Assembly: GCF_039555325.1 (NCBI RefSeq)
Contig: NZ_CP154608.1
Span: 1,860,001 to 1,924,000 of the forward strand
Length of the DNA stretch: 64,000 nucleotides
Origin: Sphingomicrobium sp. XHP0239
Lineage (GTDB): Bacteria > Pseudomonadota > Alphaproteobacteria > Sphingomonadales > Sphingomonadaceae
Direction of reading: 5' to 3'
Numbering within the stretch: the stretch's first letter is position 1; each line of letters opens with the position of its first letter. The position numbers and the translations under genes were made by a program. The notes beneath the pieces are model-generated. The model searched no databases, was not told where the DNA came from, and worked only from the letters and a program-made list of their open reading frames with translations. Shown piece by piece: positions 34,410-43,402 of this stretch.

Positions 34410-36791
34410 TCAGAACGAGCACTCGGTTCCCACCGGAACGTCCTGCCTCGAAATCGACGAGATCTTCATCGTGAACGGCGCGACCGAACGGATCGTCAGC
34501 GCGTCGCCGAGCCCCGGCGCACATTCCTCCGTGATGATCATCTCGCGCCAGCCCTTGCCCGAGCTCAGGGCCAGTTCGCGGCGAATGTCGATCTCGTTGC
34601 CGCCGACCATCAGCAGCACGGGCGCGCTCGGCGCGGCATCGATCGAATAGGCGATGCGATAGGCGCCGCCTCCCTGCCCCGTTTGCGAGAGCGACAGACG
34701 CGCGTCGGGAGCGAACTGAATTTCCCGCGCATCCTCCTGGCGGTCGCGGTCGATCCCGCGCGCCACGATGCCGTTGGCGCTTCCGATCAGGTTCGGCAGT
34801 GCGGTGGCCCCGGCGGTGGCGCTCACGCCGTCTTCCAGCGCGCCATTGACGAACCAGCCTGCCGATGCGGCTTCGAGCAGGGCGCACCGCTCATCGAGCG
34901 TACCCGCGGCGCCCGAAGCATCGAGGGCGAGGCCGTAGCCGACGGGGAACAGAAGGTTCGCATCGCCCGCGTTCACCGGGTCGCCGTCGCAGGTGGATGG
35001 CCAGCTGAAGGTCAGGCGGCCCGTTGCGGGCATCGCGCCGTAAAGCACGTCTGCAACCCCCGCGCCTTCGCCGCCGGGAAGCCAGCTCGCCACGAAGGCG
35101 TCGGCGGCGTTCATCTCGCGGTTCATCCACATCGGACGTCCGGACAGGAAGACCGCGACCGTCGGGATGTCGTCGGCACGATAGCGGCGGAGCAGGTCCA
35201 GCCCTTCCTCGTCCGCGAACACCTTGTTCTTCCGGTCGCCCGCGAATTCGGCGTAGGGCTCCTCCCCGAACACGACGACCGCAACATCGGGGCGCGCGGC
35301 ATAGCTGCCGTCGGCGGACAGTGTCGCGCTGCCGCCCGACGCTTCGGCCATCGCCGAGATCCCGGCCCAGATCGAGGTCGCGCCGGGGAAATCGCTATTG
35401 TCGAGTTCGCCCCCGCCCTGCCACGTCAGCGTCCAGCCGCCCGCGGACTGCGCGATGCTGTCGGCGGCGCTGCCCGCAACGAGAATGTCCGCGCCCGATC
35501 GCAGCGGGAGGACGCCGCTGTTCTTGAGCAGGACTTGGCTCTTGGCGACCGCTTCGCGCGCGATCGCCCGATGGTCGGCCGATCCCAGCTTCGCATAGTC
35601 GCCGGCGTTGGCGCGTGCGGACGGACGTCTGGCGTTCGGGCCGAGGATGCCGGCGCGAAGTTTCGTGCGCAGAACGCGCCCGACAGCCTCGTCCAGGCGC
35701 GCCATCGAAACGGTCCCGTCGTTCACTTGCGCGACGAGATTGTCCATCAGCCCCTTCCAGTCGTCGGGGACCATATAGATGTCGAGACCCGCATTGAGCG
35801 ATTGCGGGCAGTCGGTGACCGTGCAGCCCGCGATCTGCTGGTGACCGTTCCAGTCGCCGACAACCAGCCCGTCGAAGCCCAGTTCGCCGCGCAGATAGTC
35901 GGTCAGCAACGCCTCGTTGCCGTGCATCTTGGTGCCGTTTATCGAATTGAAGCTGGCCATGATGGTTTCCACGCCCGCGTCGATCGCGGCGGGATAGGGA
36001 ACCGCGTGGATCGCCTTCAGCCGCTCGATGTCCCCGTCGACGTCGCCCTGGTCGACGCCCTGCGTGGTGCCGCCGTCGCCGAAGAAATGCTTGGCGGTGG
36101 CGATGACGCGGTTCGCGCCGAGGCGATTCTCATCGCCATGTGCGCCCTGCAGCCCCTCGACCAGCGCCGCGCCCATCCGGGCCACGATCCGCGGGTCCTC
36201 CGAATAGCTTTCGTAGGTCCGTCCCCACCGATCGTCGCGCGCGACCGCGACCGTGGGCGAGAAGTTCCAGTCGATGCCGGTAACCTCGATCTCCACCGCG
36301 GTCGCCGCGCCGATGCGCCGGACCAGATCGGCGTCGCCCGTCGCGCCCAGTCCGATGTTGTGCGGAAAGATGGTCGCGCCGACGACGTTGGTATGGCCGT
36401 GGACCGCGTCGGTTCCCCACATGGTGGGAATGACCGGCTCGCCGTTCGCCATCGGCCGGACCGAGGCCTCGTACATTTCATCGGCGTAGCGGAGCCATTC
36501 GGATGCGGGCGCGAACTCGTCGCCATAGGGCCCGCCGTTCCCGCCATTCAGATAGCTGCCGAAGCGGTAGCGCGCCATGTCCTCGGGCGTGAAGCTGTTG
36601 ATCTGCGGCTGGATCAGCTGCGCGACCTTGCGCTCCAGCGTCATGCGCGAGAGCAGGTCGGCGACGATCGCATCCTCGCTCGCCGACGCGGGCGCGGCGG
36701 CGGCCGAGGCGACCGGCGCATCGGCCATCGGCGCGGCGCAGGCAGTAAGGGCGAGCGCGGCGAGGCTGGTCGCGGCGGCTATCGGGCGCAT
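34410..36791 (-). CDS. Glycoside hydrolase family 3 beta-glucosidase, lipoprotein
   Basis: A 793-residue GH3 enzyme that releases glucose, or a related sugar, from beta-linked oligosaccharides. The N-terminus MRPIAAATSLAALALTAC has a lipobox (LTAC), so it is probably anchored to a membrane facing the periplasm or outside. Landmarks are VIPTMWGTDAVHGHTNV, NRVIATAKHFFGDGGT, FNSINGTKMHGNEALLTDYL and the nucleophile Asp at about residue 313 in GLVVGDWNGH. The C-terminal domain includes RPMWMNREMNAADAFVASWL. I start at the ATG at 36791, with AGGAG seven bases before; another ATG lies two codons upstream. Its stop is one base from the halogenase stop. A LacI-type operator sits 40 bases upstream. 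Confidence 0.94.
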   Translation of the reverse strand: MRPIAAATSLAALALTACAAPMADAPVASAAAAPASASEDAIVADLLSRMTLERKVAQLIQPQINSFTPEDMARYRFGSYLNGGNGGPYGDEFAPASEWLRYADEMYEASVRPMANGEPVIPTMWGTDAVHGHTNVVGATIFPHNIGLGATGDADLVRRIGAATAVEIEVTGIDWNFSPTVAVARDDRWGRTYESYSEDPRIVARMGAALVEGLQGAHGDENRLGANRVIATAKHFFGDGGTTQGVDQGDVDGDIERLKAIHAVPYPAAIDAGVETIMASFNSINGTKMHGNEALLTDYLRGELGFDGLVVGDWNGHQQIAGCTVTDCPQSLNAGLDIYMVPDDWKGLMDNLVAQVNDGTVSMARLDEAVGRVLRTKLRAGILGPNARRPSARANAGDYAKLGSADHRAIAREAVAKSQVLLKNSGVLPLRSGADILVAGSAADSIAQSAGGWTLTWQGGGELDNSDFPGATSIWAGISAMAEASGGSATLSADGSYAARPDVAVVVFGEEPYAEFAGDRKNKVFADEEGLDLLRRYRADDIPTVAVFLSGRPMWMNREMNAADAFVASWLPGGEGAGVADVLYGAMPATGRLTFSWPSTCDGDPVNAGDANLLFPVGYGLALDASGAAGTLDERCALLEAASAGWFVNGALEDGVSATAGATALPNLIGSANGIVARGIDRDRQEDAREIQFAPDARLSLSQTGQGGGAYRIAYSIDAAPSAPVLLMVGGNEIDIRRELALSSGKGWREMIITEECAPGLGDALTIRSVAPFTMKISSISRQDVPVGTECSF

Positions 36792-36830
36792 GGTCATTCT
36801 CCTCTTCCCTGCCTGCGAACCTACCAAGAT

Positions 36831-36844
36831 TGTGAGCGTTCACA
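36831..36844. promoter_or_regulatory. LacI-type operator 3 (glucosidase/regulator intergenic)
   Basis: TGTGAGCGTTCACA, identical over 14 bases to operator 1. It lies in the 110-base space between the divergent glucosidase and lacI-type genes, placed to control both and to give autoregulation. Confidence 0.82.
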
Positions 36845-36901
36845 AGCGGCTTTATCGCCGCATCGGCGGATGCTAGGGATCCCCCATAGGGGACGGGCGG
36901 C

Positions 36902-37942
36902 GTGAACAAAAAAGGCATCACCATCGAAGACGTGGCGCGCGTCGCGGGCGTGTCGCGCCAGACGGTGAGCCGCGTCATCAACCGCCAAAAGAGCGTCAGC
37001 CGGGCCGCCAAGGATGCGGTCGACGCCGCCATCGCCGACCTCGGCTACGTGCCCAATCTGGCGGCGCGGCGCATGGGCGGCGCGCGGTCCTATCTCATCA
37101 TGGCGATCAACGACCGGGCGCGCACGATCGAGAATTGGGTCGCGGGTCGCGGCAACGACTGGGTCGACCAGATGCTCTACGGCGGGATGCTGGCGTGCGA
37201 GGAACGCGGGTTCCACATGATGTTCGAACTGGTCGATACCGACGAGCAGGCGGCCGTGCGCGCGGTCGAGCGGATCGTGACCAGCCTGCATCCCGACGGG
37301 GTGATCCTGACCCAGCCGCACAGCGAGAACGAGGCGCTGTGCGCCATGCTGCGCGAGCGGGGGCGGCCCTTCGTCCGCGTCGGCATGCCGCACGAGACGA
37401 TCGACGCGCCCGCGGTCCACATGGACGAGGCGGGAGCGGCGCGGGCGGCGCTGCAGCACCTCGTCGACCTCGGGCATCGCCACATCGGGATCATCGCGGG
37501 CGATCCGCGCTATCGCAGCAGCCTCGCACGGCGAGAAGGCTATGCCGAGGAGATTCAAGACCAGGGCCTCGAACCGCGGATCGCGGAAGGCGGCTTTTCC
37601 TTCGACCGGGCCGCGCAGATCGCCGCGGAATGGTTCGAGGGCGATGCATCCCCCAGTGCGATCATCGCGGAAAATGACGAAATGGCGTTCGGGGTGATGC
37701 ACCAGGCGCGTCGTCACGGCCTTTCCATCCCGGACGATCTGTCGCTGATCGCGTTCGAGGATACGCCAGGCGTGCGGTTCGCGGTCCCGCCACTGACCGC
37801 AATCCGCCAGCCGACGTCGGCGCTCATCGCCAAGGCGTCGCAGCTGTTGATGGATGCGGCCGAGGGTGGGGACATTGGCGGGGTGCATGTCGAACCCTTC
37901 ACCCTTGTCGAACGCGAGACGACGGGGCCGCTCAAGCGATGA
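36902..37942 (+). CDS. LacI-family transcriptional regulator
   Basis: A 346-residue regulator. The helix-turn-helix is at residues 4-30 (ITIEDVARVAGVSRQTVSRV), followed by the hinge region NLAARRMGGAR. The rest is a periplasmic-binding-protein-like sugar domain: MLYGGMLACEERGFHMMFEL, DGVILTQPHSENE, HIGIIAGDPRYRSSLARREG, PSAIIAENDEMAFGVM and LIAFEDTPGVRF. It starts with GTG at 36902. Four matching operators around it (32759, 32780, 36831, 39184) make it the probable local repressor of the receptor, halogenase, glucosidase and permease genes. The inducer is probably a beta-glucoside or a breakdown sugar. The MFS gene overlaps its stop by ATGA. Confidence 0.94.
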   Translation: MNKKGITIEDVARVAGVSRQTVSRVINRQKSVSRAAKDAVDAAIADLGYVPNLAARRMGGARSYLIMAINDRARTIENWVAGRGNDWVDQMLYGGMLACEERGFHMMFELVDTDEQAAVRAVERIVTSLHPDGVILTQPHSENEALCAMLRERGRPFVRVGMPHETIDAPAVHMDEAGAARAALQHLVDLGHRHIGIIAGDPRYRSSLARREGYAEEIQDQGLEPRIAEGGFSFDRAAQIAAEWFEGDASPSAIIAENDEMAFGVMHQARRHGLSIPDDLSLIAFEDTPGVRFAVPPLTAIRQPTSALIAKASQLLMDAAEGGDIGGVHVEPFTLVERETTGPLKR

Positions 37943-39147
37943 CGCGGTTCGAGCGGCTGCTCGTTCTCGCCAACATCGGCGCCTTCCTCGCCTTCCTTCC
38001 GCTGCTCGTCCTGCTGCTTCCCCGCCGTGTCGAGGCGGTGGCAGGCGGCGATCCGCTGGTGCTGTTGTCGTGGCTGCTGCTGATCGGCGGGATCACCGCG
38101 GGGGTCGCGCACGTCGTGGCGGGCGCGTGGAGCGATCGCTGGGCGGCACGCCGCGGAACCCGGCGGGGAATGATCGCGCTCGGGCTCGTCGCCACGATGA
38201 TCGCTTTTGCCCTGCTGGCGATCGCACGCACCCCGCCGCTGCTTGTTGCCGGAATGATCGCGTTCCAGTCCTGCTTCAACCTGATGTTCGCGCCGCTGGG
38301 CGTGCTGCTCGCGGACCATGTGCCCGATGCCCGCAAGGGGCTGGTCGCGGGGGGCATGAACATGGCGCTGCCCATCGGCGGGTTCGGCATCGCGGCGCTG
38401 GGCTGGCTGAGCGATGCCGACGCCATATGGCCCTTCGTACTGGTCGCCGGCGCGGTCGCCGCCTGCGTGCTCCCTCTGCTGCTGTTCTGGCCGCAGGACA
38501 CCGCCTTCGCCGCGTCGACGCATCGGGCGGAGGCGGCGCCGCGGCTCGTCCTGCTGCGCGGCGACTTCGCGAGGGCGTGGGCGGCGCGACTGTTTGTCCA
38601 GCTCGGCGCGGCCAGCATCATCGGCTACCTGTTTCTCTATGTCGACGCCCTGGCCTCGGCAGCCCGCGGTTTTGCCGCGCCCGATTCCTCGGCAGGCGTC
38701 GCCACGCTGACGTTCATCGCCAATCTGGTCGGATTGGGTGCCGGTGTCGTCGCGGGTCATCTCAGCGATCGAATCGAGCGCCGCCGCGCGCCGTTGGTGA
38801 TCGCATCGATCGTGGCGGGTGGCGCGCTGGCGCTGCTCGCGTGGGCGCCCGACTGGCGATTGATCCTCGCCGCCTATGCGGTGTTCACCGCCGCGTTGAC
38901 CGCCTTTCTGTCGATCGACAGCGCGCTGGTCGCGCAACTGGTCGGCGATCGGCCGCAGCGCGGTGCGTTGCTGGGCCTGATGAATCTCACCAACACATTG
39001 CCCGCCGTCATCGCACCACTAGCGGCACTGACCCTGTCGAGCGGCGGCGTGACGGGAGGCGACAGCCTGCGCTGGCTGCTCGTCTTCGCGGCGCTCGCCT
39101 CGATCCTCGCCGCGCTCTTCATCGCGCGGATCCGATCGATCGCCTGA
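37939..39147 (+). CDS. MFS transporter
   Basis: A 402-residue major facilitator with 12 predicted spans. It shows the loop 2-3 motif GAWSDRWAARRGTRRG and a second-half equivalent GHLSDRIERRRAP. The start overlaps the regulator stop as ATGA, so the two are co-expressed. By context it probably carries a sugar or sugar derivative across the inner membrane, but sequence alone does not give the substrate. Another permease follows after operator 4. Confidence 0.9.
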   Translation: MTRFERLLVLANIGAFLAFLPLLVLLLPRRVEAVAGGDPLVLLSWLLLIGGITAGVAHVVAGAWSDRWAARRGTRRGMIALGLVATMIAFALLAIARTPPLLVAGMIAFQSCFNLMFAPLGVLLADHVPDARKGLVAGGMNMALPIGGFGIAALGWLSDADAIWPFVLVAGAVAACVLPLLLFWPQDTAFAASTHRAEAAPRLVLLRGDFARAWAARLFVQLGAASIIGYLFLYVDALASAARGFAAPDSSAGVATLTFIANLVGLGAGVVAGHLSDRIERRRAPLVIASIVAGGALALLAWAPDWRLILAAYAVFTAALTAFLSIDSALVAQLVGDRPQRGALLGLMNLTNTLPAVIAPLAALTLSSGGVTGGDSLRWLLVFAALASILAALFIARIRSIA

Positions 39148-39150
39148 GTT

Positions 39151-39162
39151 TGCAACGCTGCA
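39151..39162. promoter_or_regulatory. Possible second LacI-family half-conserved palindrome
   Basis: TGCAACGCTGCA, with TGCA arms around a central ACGC, lies 34 bases (centre to centre) from operator 4. It resembles other LacI-family sites but differs from the local consensus. It could be an auxiliary operator or chance. Confidence 0.35.
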
Positions 39163-39183
39163 CAAGGGGATGGACGACCCCGA

Positions 39184-39197
39184 TGTGATCGTTCACA
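39184..39197. promoter_or_regulatory. LacI-type operator 4 (upstream of FHS permease)
   Basis: TGTGATCGTTCACA, one base different from operators 1 and 3. It lies 35 bases before the permease start, just after the MFS stop, and so gives the permease its own regulated promoter. Confidence 0.78.
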
Positions 39198-39231
39198 GTC
39201 GCAGCCTATCTTCTCTGGGGGAGGACGATTG

Positions 39232-40545
39232 ATGGTTTCCGTGACACCCGACGCCGCGACGAGCACCGATCCGCGGCCCGCCATCGCCGACGACGACGTC
39301 GGCATCGATGCGCCCGGTCTCAATTACTTCGTATTTGCGCTGTTCTTCATCTTCGGCGGGATCACGTCGCTCAACGACGTCATCATCCCCAAGCTGAAGG
39401 AGCTGTTCACGCTCAACTACACGCAGGCGATGCTGGTACAGTTCTGCTTCTTCACCGCCTATCTGCTGATCGGGATTCCGGGGGCCAAGCTGGTCAAGAA
39501 GATCGGCTACATGCGCGGCGCGGTTGCGGGGCTGGTGACCATGATGGTCGGCTGCCTCCTCTTCATCCCGGCCAGCCAGACCGCGACCTACGGCATCTTC
39601 CTGTTCGCGCTGTTCGTGCTCGCCTCGGGCGTGGTGATCGTCCAGGTTGTCGCCAACCCGCTGATCAGCCTCTTGGGGCCGCAGAAGACCGCGCACAGCC
39701 GCCTGACTTTCGCGCAGGCGTTCAACTCGCTCGGCACGACGATCTTCCCTTATGTGGGCGCGATCGTCATCCTCGGCAGCCTCGCCACCGTCACCGCCGA
39801 CCAACTTTCGGGCATCGAGCTCCAGCAATATCGCCAGGCAGAAAGCGCTGCCATCTGGAAAGGCTATCTCGGGCTTGCCGCGCTCATCGCGGTGGTGGCG
39901 CTCGCCGTCTGGTTCTTCCGCGAGCGCCTGAAGGGCGAGGAACATGCGCCCTCGTCGGGTCTCGCCGGGTTCGACCTCATCAAGCGTACCCGCTTCGGCT
40001 ACGGCGCGCTGTGCATCTTTCTCTATGTCGGGGCGGAGGTCGCGATCGGCTCGATCATCGTCAATTACCTGATGCAGGCCGACGTTCTCAATCTTCCCGA
40101 GAGCGAGGCCGGCAAGCTGATCAGCCTCTACTGGGGCGGAGCGATGGCCGGCCGCTTCATCGGGTCGGGGCTGCTGCGGGTCTTCTCGCCGGGCAAGATC
40201 CTGATGTTCAACGCCCTCGGCGCGATCACGCTGATCCTCGTCAGCGCCAATTCGACGGGCGAGGTGGCGGCCTATTCGCTGCTCGCGGTCGGGCTCATGA
40301 ACTCGATCATGTTCCCGACCATCTTCAGCCTCGCCTGCGAGAAACTGGGCGCGCGGGCGGCGGACGGATCGGGCATCATCAATATCGCCATTTTCGGCGG
40401 CGCGGTCGTGCCGCTGCTGTTCGGAGTGATCGCCGATGCATCGGGCAGCCTGCGGGTTGCGCTGACGCTGCCGGTGATCTGCTACCTGATCATCGCGGGC
40501 TTCGGTCTATACGCCCGCCGACCCGCGGAAGGGCCCACGCTCTAA
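39232..40545 (+). CDS. FHS-family sugar permease (glucose/galactose/fucose type)
   Basis: A 437-residue inner-membrane sugar/proton symporter of the FucP/GluP group. Characteristic parts are NYFVFALFFIFGGITSLNDV, IPKLKELFTLNYTQAMLVQ, YLLIGIPGAKLVKKIGY, VVANPLISLLGP, and SRLTFAQAFNSLGTTIFPY. About 12 spans are visible. The start is the ATG at 39232, preceded by GGGGGAGG at good distance. Operator 4 just upstream links it to the LacI-type regulon. It probably imports the monosaccharide released by the GH3 enzyme. Confidence 0.93.
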   Translation: MVSVTPDAATSTDPRPAIADDDVGIDAPGLNYFVFALFFIFGGITSLNDVIIPKLKELFTLNYTQAMLVQFCFFTAYLLIGIPGAKLVKKIGYMRGAVAGLVTMMVGCLLFIPASQTATYGIFLFALFVLASGVVIVQVVANPLISLLGPQKTAHSRLTFAQAFNSLGTTIFPYVGAIVILGSLATVTADQLSGIELQQYRQAESAAIWKGYLGLAALIAVVALAVWFFRERLKGEEHAPSSGLAGFDLIKRTRFGYGALCIFLYVGAEVAIGSIIVNYLMQADVLNLPESEAGKLISLYWGGAMAGRFIGSGLLRVFSPGKILMFNALGAITLILVSANSTGEVAAYSLLAVGLMNSIMFPTIFSLACEKLGARAADGSGIINIAIFGGAVVPLLFGVIADASGSLRVALTLPVICYLIIAGFGLYARRPAEGPTL

Positions 40546-40565
40546 CGCGCCGAGGGAACTCGCGC

Positions 40566-40604
40566 CGCCCGCTTGACTTTGATCCAGCAACTGTCAGGCG
40601 GGCG
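40566..40604 (+). promoter_or_regulatory. 12-base-pair hairpin covering the ribosome site of the ketopantoate-reductase-like gene
   Basis: CGCCCGCTTGAC pairs with GTCAGGCGGGCG (one G-U pair), with a 15-base loop. The 3' arm ends two bases before the ATG at 40607 and includes the only purine-rich stretch there. It could end the permease transcript weakly (no T run) or hide the ribosome site of the next gene. Confidence 0.5.
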
Positions 40605-40606
40605 TC

Positions 40607-41554
40607 ATGAGTGATCGTAAATATGTCGGATTGATCGGAGCAGGCTCGATCGGCTGCTGGCTTGGCGGCCGGTTGAAGGCCGCGGGCCACGATGTCGCCG
40701 TGCTGCGCGAGGAAGCGCGCATCGATACGCGCGAGGAAATCATCGTTCTCGAAGAGGACGACGAGGAAACGCGGGTCAAACTCCCCGTCCTGTCCGAGCT
40801 CGAGCCCAAGCCCGACATTCTGCTGGTCGCGGTCAAGGCGATGTACCTACCGCAGGTGGCGCCCCTCATCGCGGCCAACGCCGACGCCTCCACGCTCGTC
40901 CTGCCGCTTCAGAACGGCGTGCCCTTCTGGTTCATGCCGGGCGAAACGATCGTCGACGTCGACCCCGTGGGGTCGGTCGCGGCGTCGGTGCCGCCGGGAC
41001 AGGTTATCGGCAACGTCGTCCACGCCAGCGCCAGCCGCAAGGGCGACTGGATTCGGATCAAGAAGGCCGACAAGCTGATGCTGGGCGAGCCGGGCGGTGC
41101 GGTTTCGGGGCGCGTGACCGGACTCGTGAACCTGTTCACCGAGGCCGGCGTCCCCGCCGAAGCGAGCGACCAGATCCGTACCGACATCTGGTACAAGCTG
41201 TGGGGCAATCTCACGCTCAACCCGATCAGCGCGCTGACATTGGAAACCGTCGACCGACTGCTCGCCGACCCGCAGATCGTCGCGTTGATTGCGGGCGCGA
41301 TGGAGGAATGCCGCACCATCGGCGAGGCGATCGGCTGCCCGATCACCGAAACGGTGGAGGAACGTCTCGACGTCGCGCGGACGCTCGGCGTGTTCAAGAC
41401 GTCAATGCTGCAGGATCTCGAGGCGGGACGACCGCTCGAATATAAGGCGCTCGTCGCGGCGCCGCGATCGATCGCCGCCAAGCGCGGCATCCCGACGCCC
41501 CACATCGACCATATCCTGGGGCTGATCCGCGTCCTCGACGCGAAACTGCACTAG
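40607..41554 (+). CDS. 2-dehydropantoate 2-reductase family protein
   Basis: A 315-residue NAD(P)-dependent enzyme of the ApbA/PanE family. The N-terminal Rossmann motif is VGLIGAGSIGCWLGGRL. LPLQNGVPFWF matches the LQNG motif near residue 105. The C-terminal helical domain has RTDIWYKLWGNLTLNPISAL with the catalytic lysine and Asn, and RPLEYKALV near the end. Family members reduce ketopantoate to pantoate for CoA synthesis, but many paralogues act on other 2-keto acids. The charged insert REEIIVLEEDDEETRVKLP is unusual. Convergent with the UbiB-like gene, four bases away. Confidence 0.88.
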   Translation: MSDRKYVGLIGAGSIGCWLGGRLKAAGHDVAVLREEARIDTREEIIVLEEDDEETRVKLPVLSELEPKPDILLVAVKAMYLPQVAPLIAANADASTLVLPLQNGVPFWFMPGETIVDVDPVGSVAASVPPGQVIGNVVHASASRKGDWIRIKKADKLMLGEPGGAVSGRVTGLVNLFTEAGVPAEASDQIRTDIWYKLWGNLTLNPISALTLETVDRLLADPQIVALIAGAMEECRTIGEAIGCPITETVEERLDVARTLGVFKTSMLQDLEAGRPLEYKALVAAPRSIAAKRGIPTPHIDHILGLIRVLDAKLH

Positions 41555-41558
41555 AGGC

Positions 41559-42884
41559 CTATCGTTCTGACAGCGCCTCGTCGATCAACGGGCGCACCTC
41601 GACTCGCGCCTTGAGGTTGGCCGCGAGCAGGGCGGTTCCGGAGATCTTGCGCTGCGTGAACAGTGTCTCGGGCGGCGGGACGTGCCACGCGGCGCGATCC
41701 TCCGCGATCCGCATTCCCTCGTCGCGCAGTCCCGCCACGAACCCGCGGTCTCCGAAATCGAACGGGCCGGGGCGGTCGAACTCGGTGATGATGACGTCGA
41801 TCATGGCGCCGATCCGCGCGCCGTGCCGGTCGGCAGCGGCGGGGTTGATGAAGCCCGCTTCGACCGCGGCGGCCATCACCCCGTCCCGATCGCCTTGCCG
41901 TAGCGCCCGCAGGATGTCGGCATAGGCGCCGACGATCGCGGGATCGAGCGAACGGGTCGCCCCGAAATCGAGCAGCACGAGCCGCCCGCTGTCCGGCTGG
42001 AAACGGTAGTTGGCGAAATTGGGATCGGTCTGCATCACCCCGAAGGCGAACATCTCGGCAAGGACCAGCTCCATGAGCTCGGCCATCACCCGGTCGCGCA
42101 CGTCCTGCGGTTCGTCCGCCAGCCGCTCGATCGGGACGCCATCGACGTAGGTCATGGCGAGGATCCGACCCGTCGTCAGCTCGGGCACGATATCGGGAAG
42201 GACATAACGCTCGTCGTTCGCCAGTCGCGCCTTGTAGGCGGTCAGTTCGCCCGCCTCGCGCTCGTAGTCGGCTTCTTCGTGCAACTGCTCCTTCGCGGCA
42301 TCGAGCAAAGGTCCGATGTCCAGTTCCTTCGGGAGCAGGCCCGAGACGCGAAGCAGCGTCGCGACATTGTCGACGTCGCTGTCGATCGATTTCGCGACGC
42401 CCGGATACTGGATCTTGATCGCCAGCTCGCGCCCGTCGGGAAGGACGGCGCGATGCACCTGACCAATGCTGGCGGCGGCCATCGGGGTGGGTTCGAACCG
42501 GCGAAAGCGGCGTCGCCAGTCCGGGCCCCATTCCTTCTTCAACAGATCGTTCAGCTGTTGCGGCGGCATCCGGTGCGCCTGATCGCGCAGGCGCGACAGG
42601 ATCTGCACCAGTTCGGGCGGGAGCATGTCACCCGCATCCATCGAAATCATCTGCCCCAGCTTCATCGCCGCACCGCGAAGGTGCGACAGCCGCTCGGTGA
42701 CCCGTGCGATGTTGCCCGGCGTCAGCATCATGTCGCGGGCATTCAGCCCCTCGCCGCGCGACAGTCGCCGCGCCCCTTCGCCCAGCATGCCGCCGACCAC
42801 GCCCGCGCCCAGCCGGGTGAACTGGCCGATGCGGGCTGCGCGTCCGGACGGGACGGCGCGTTCGCGTTTGCTATCGTCGCTCAT
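41559..42884 (-). CDS. ABC1/UbiB-family protein kinase-like protein
   Basis: A 441-residue member of the ABC1/ADCK/UbiB atypical kinase family. It has the family-specific KxGQ motif in RGAAMKLGQMISMDAGDMLP (about residue 72), the Ala-rich loop PMAAASIGQVHRAVL, the ATP lysine in LAIKIQYPGV, and the catalytic/metal segments FGVMQTDPNFANY and LVLLDFGATR. UbiB proteins support ubiquinone synthesis, but this one lacks the C-terminal membrane spans of E. coli UbiB and is nearer the shorter ADCK-like group. No ubiquinone genes adjoin it. Confidence 0.9.
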   Translation of the reverse strand: MSDDSKRERAVPSGRAARIGQFTRLGAGVVGGMLGEGARRLSRGEGLNARDMMLTPGNIARVTERLSHLRGAAMKLGQMISMDAGDMLPPELVQILSRLRDQAHRMPPQQLNDLLKKEWGPDWRRRFRRFEPTPMAAASIGQVHRAVLPDGRELAIKIQYPGVAKSIDSDVDNVATLLRVSGLLPKELDIGPLLDAAKEQLHEEADYEREAGELTAYKARLANDERYVLPDIVPELTTGRILAMTYVDGVPIERLADEPQDVRDRVMAELMELVLAEMFAFGVMQTDPNFANYRFQPDSGRLVLLDFGATRSLDPAIVGAYADILRALRQGDRDGVMAAAVEAGFINPAAADRHGARIGAMIDVIITEFDRPGPFDFGDRGFVAGLRDEGMRIAEDRAAWHVPPPETLFTQRKISGTALLAANLKARVEVRPLIDEALSER

Positions 42885-42928
42885 GAAAACGAGATGGGGA
42901 GCCGTATCGCCTCACGCCATCCTCGCCC

Positions 42929-43402
42929 TTAGGCCACCGCGAGGATGATCGCCGCGGTGCCGAGCAGGACGAAGGCATCCTCGATCAGCGCGCCGGCGAT
43001 GCGGCCCTGCCGTTCGATCAGTCCTTGGCGAGCGCGAAACGTAACGAACGTGCCGATTGCCGCACCGACCGCGCCCGCGATCCCGCCGCTCACCGCGGAC
43101 GTCGGCGCCGAGGCACCCAGCGCAAGGGCCGCCGCCGCCAAGGCCCCCACGACGATACGGCCGAGGAGCGCGAACCAGACGGTGCGATTCCCCGCCTGCG
43201 GCAGCTTGTCGCCGTAGAGCTCGCCCATCGCGAGCAACGTCAGGATCGCGGCGGGAGCCGCCGCGCCGAGCCAGCCGAGTCCCGTCCCCGCGATATCGAG
43301 CCAGCCGAACGCGCTGGCCCAGGCGACCATCGCGATCGGCGCAAACGTCCGCGCGCCGGTCAGAAAGCCGATCGCCGCGCACAGGACGAGAAGGACGATC
43401 AT
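42929..43402 (-). CDS. DUF4126-type membrane protein
   Basis: A 157-residue hydrophobic protein, starting [20 protein letters not shown] and continuing with APIAMVAWASAFGWLDIAGT. This matches the small DUF4126 membrane family as I recall it. Three to four spans with glycine/alanine-rich helices are visible. Its ATG overlaps the fumarylacetoacetase stop as ATGA, so it is the third gene of the hmgA-fahA operon. A role in tyrosine breakdown is not known. Confidence 0.8.
   Translation of the reverse strand: MIVLLVLCAAIGFLTGARTFAPIAMVAWASAFGWLDIAGTGLGWLGAAAPAAILTLLAMGELYGDKLPQAGNRTVWFALLGRIVVGALAAAALALGASAPTSAVSGGIAGAVGAAIGTFVTFRARQGLIERQGRIAGALIEDAFVLLGTAAIILAVA

Noticed and set aside
34683..36905. 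A 740-codon plus-strand frame
   Set aside because: Antisense shadow of the GH3 gene.
40566..40604. Calling the hairpin a rho-independent terminator
   Set aside because: There is no T run after it and the 3' arm reaches the next start codon.
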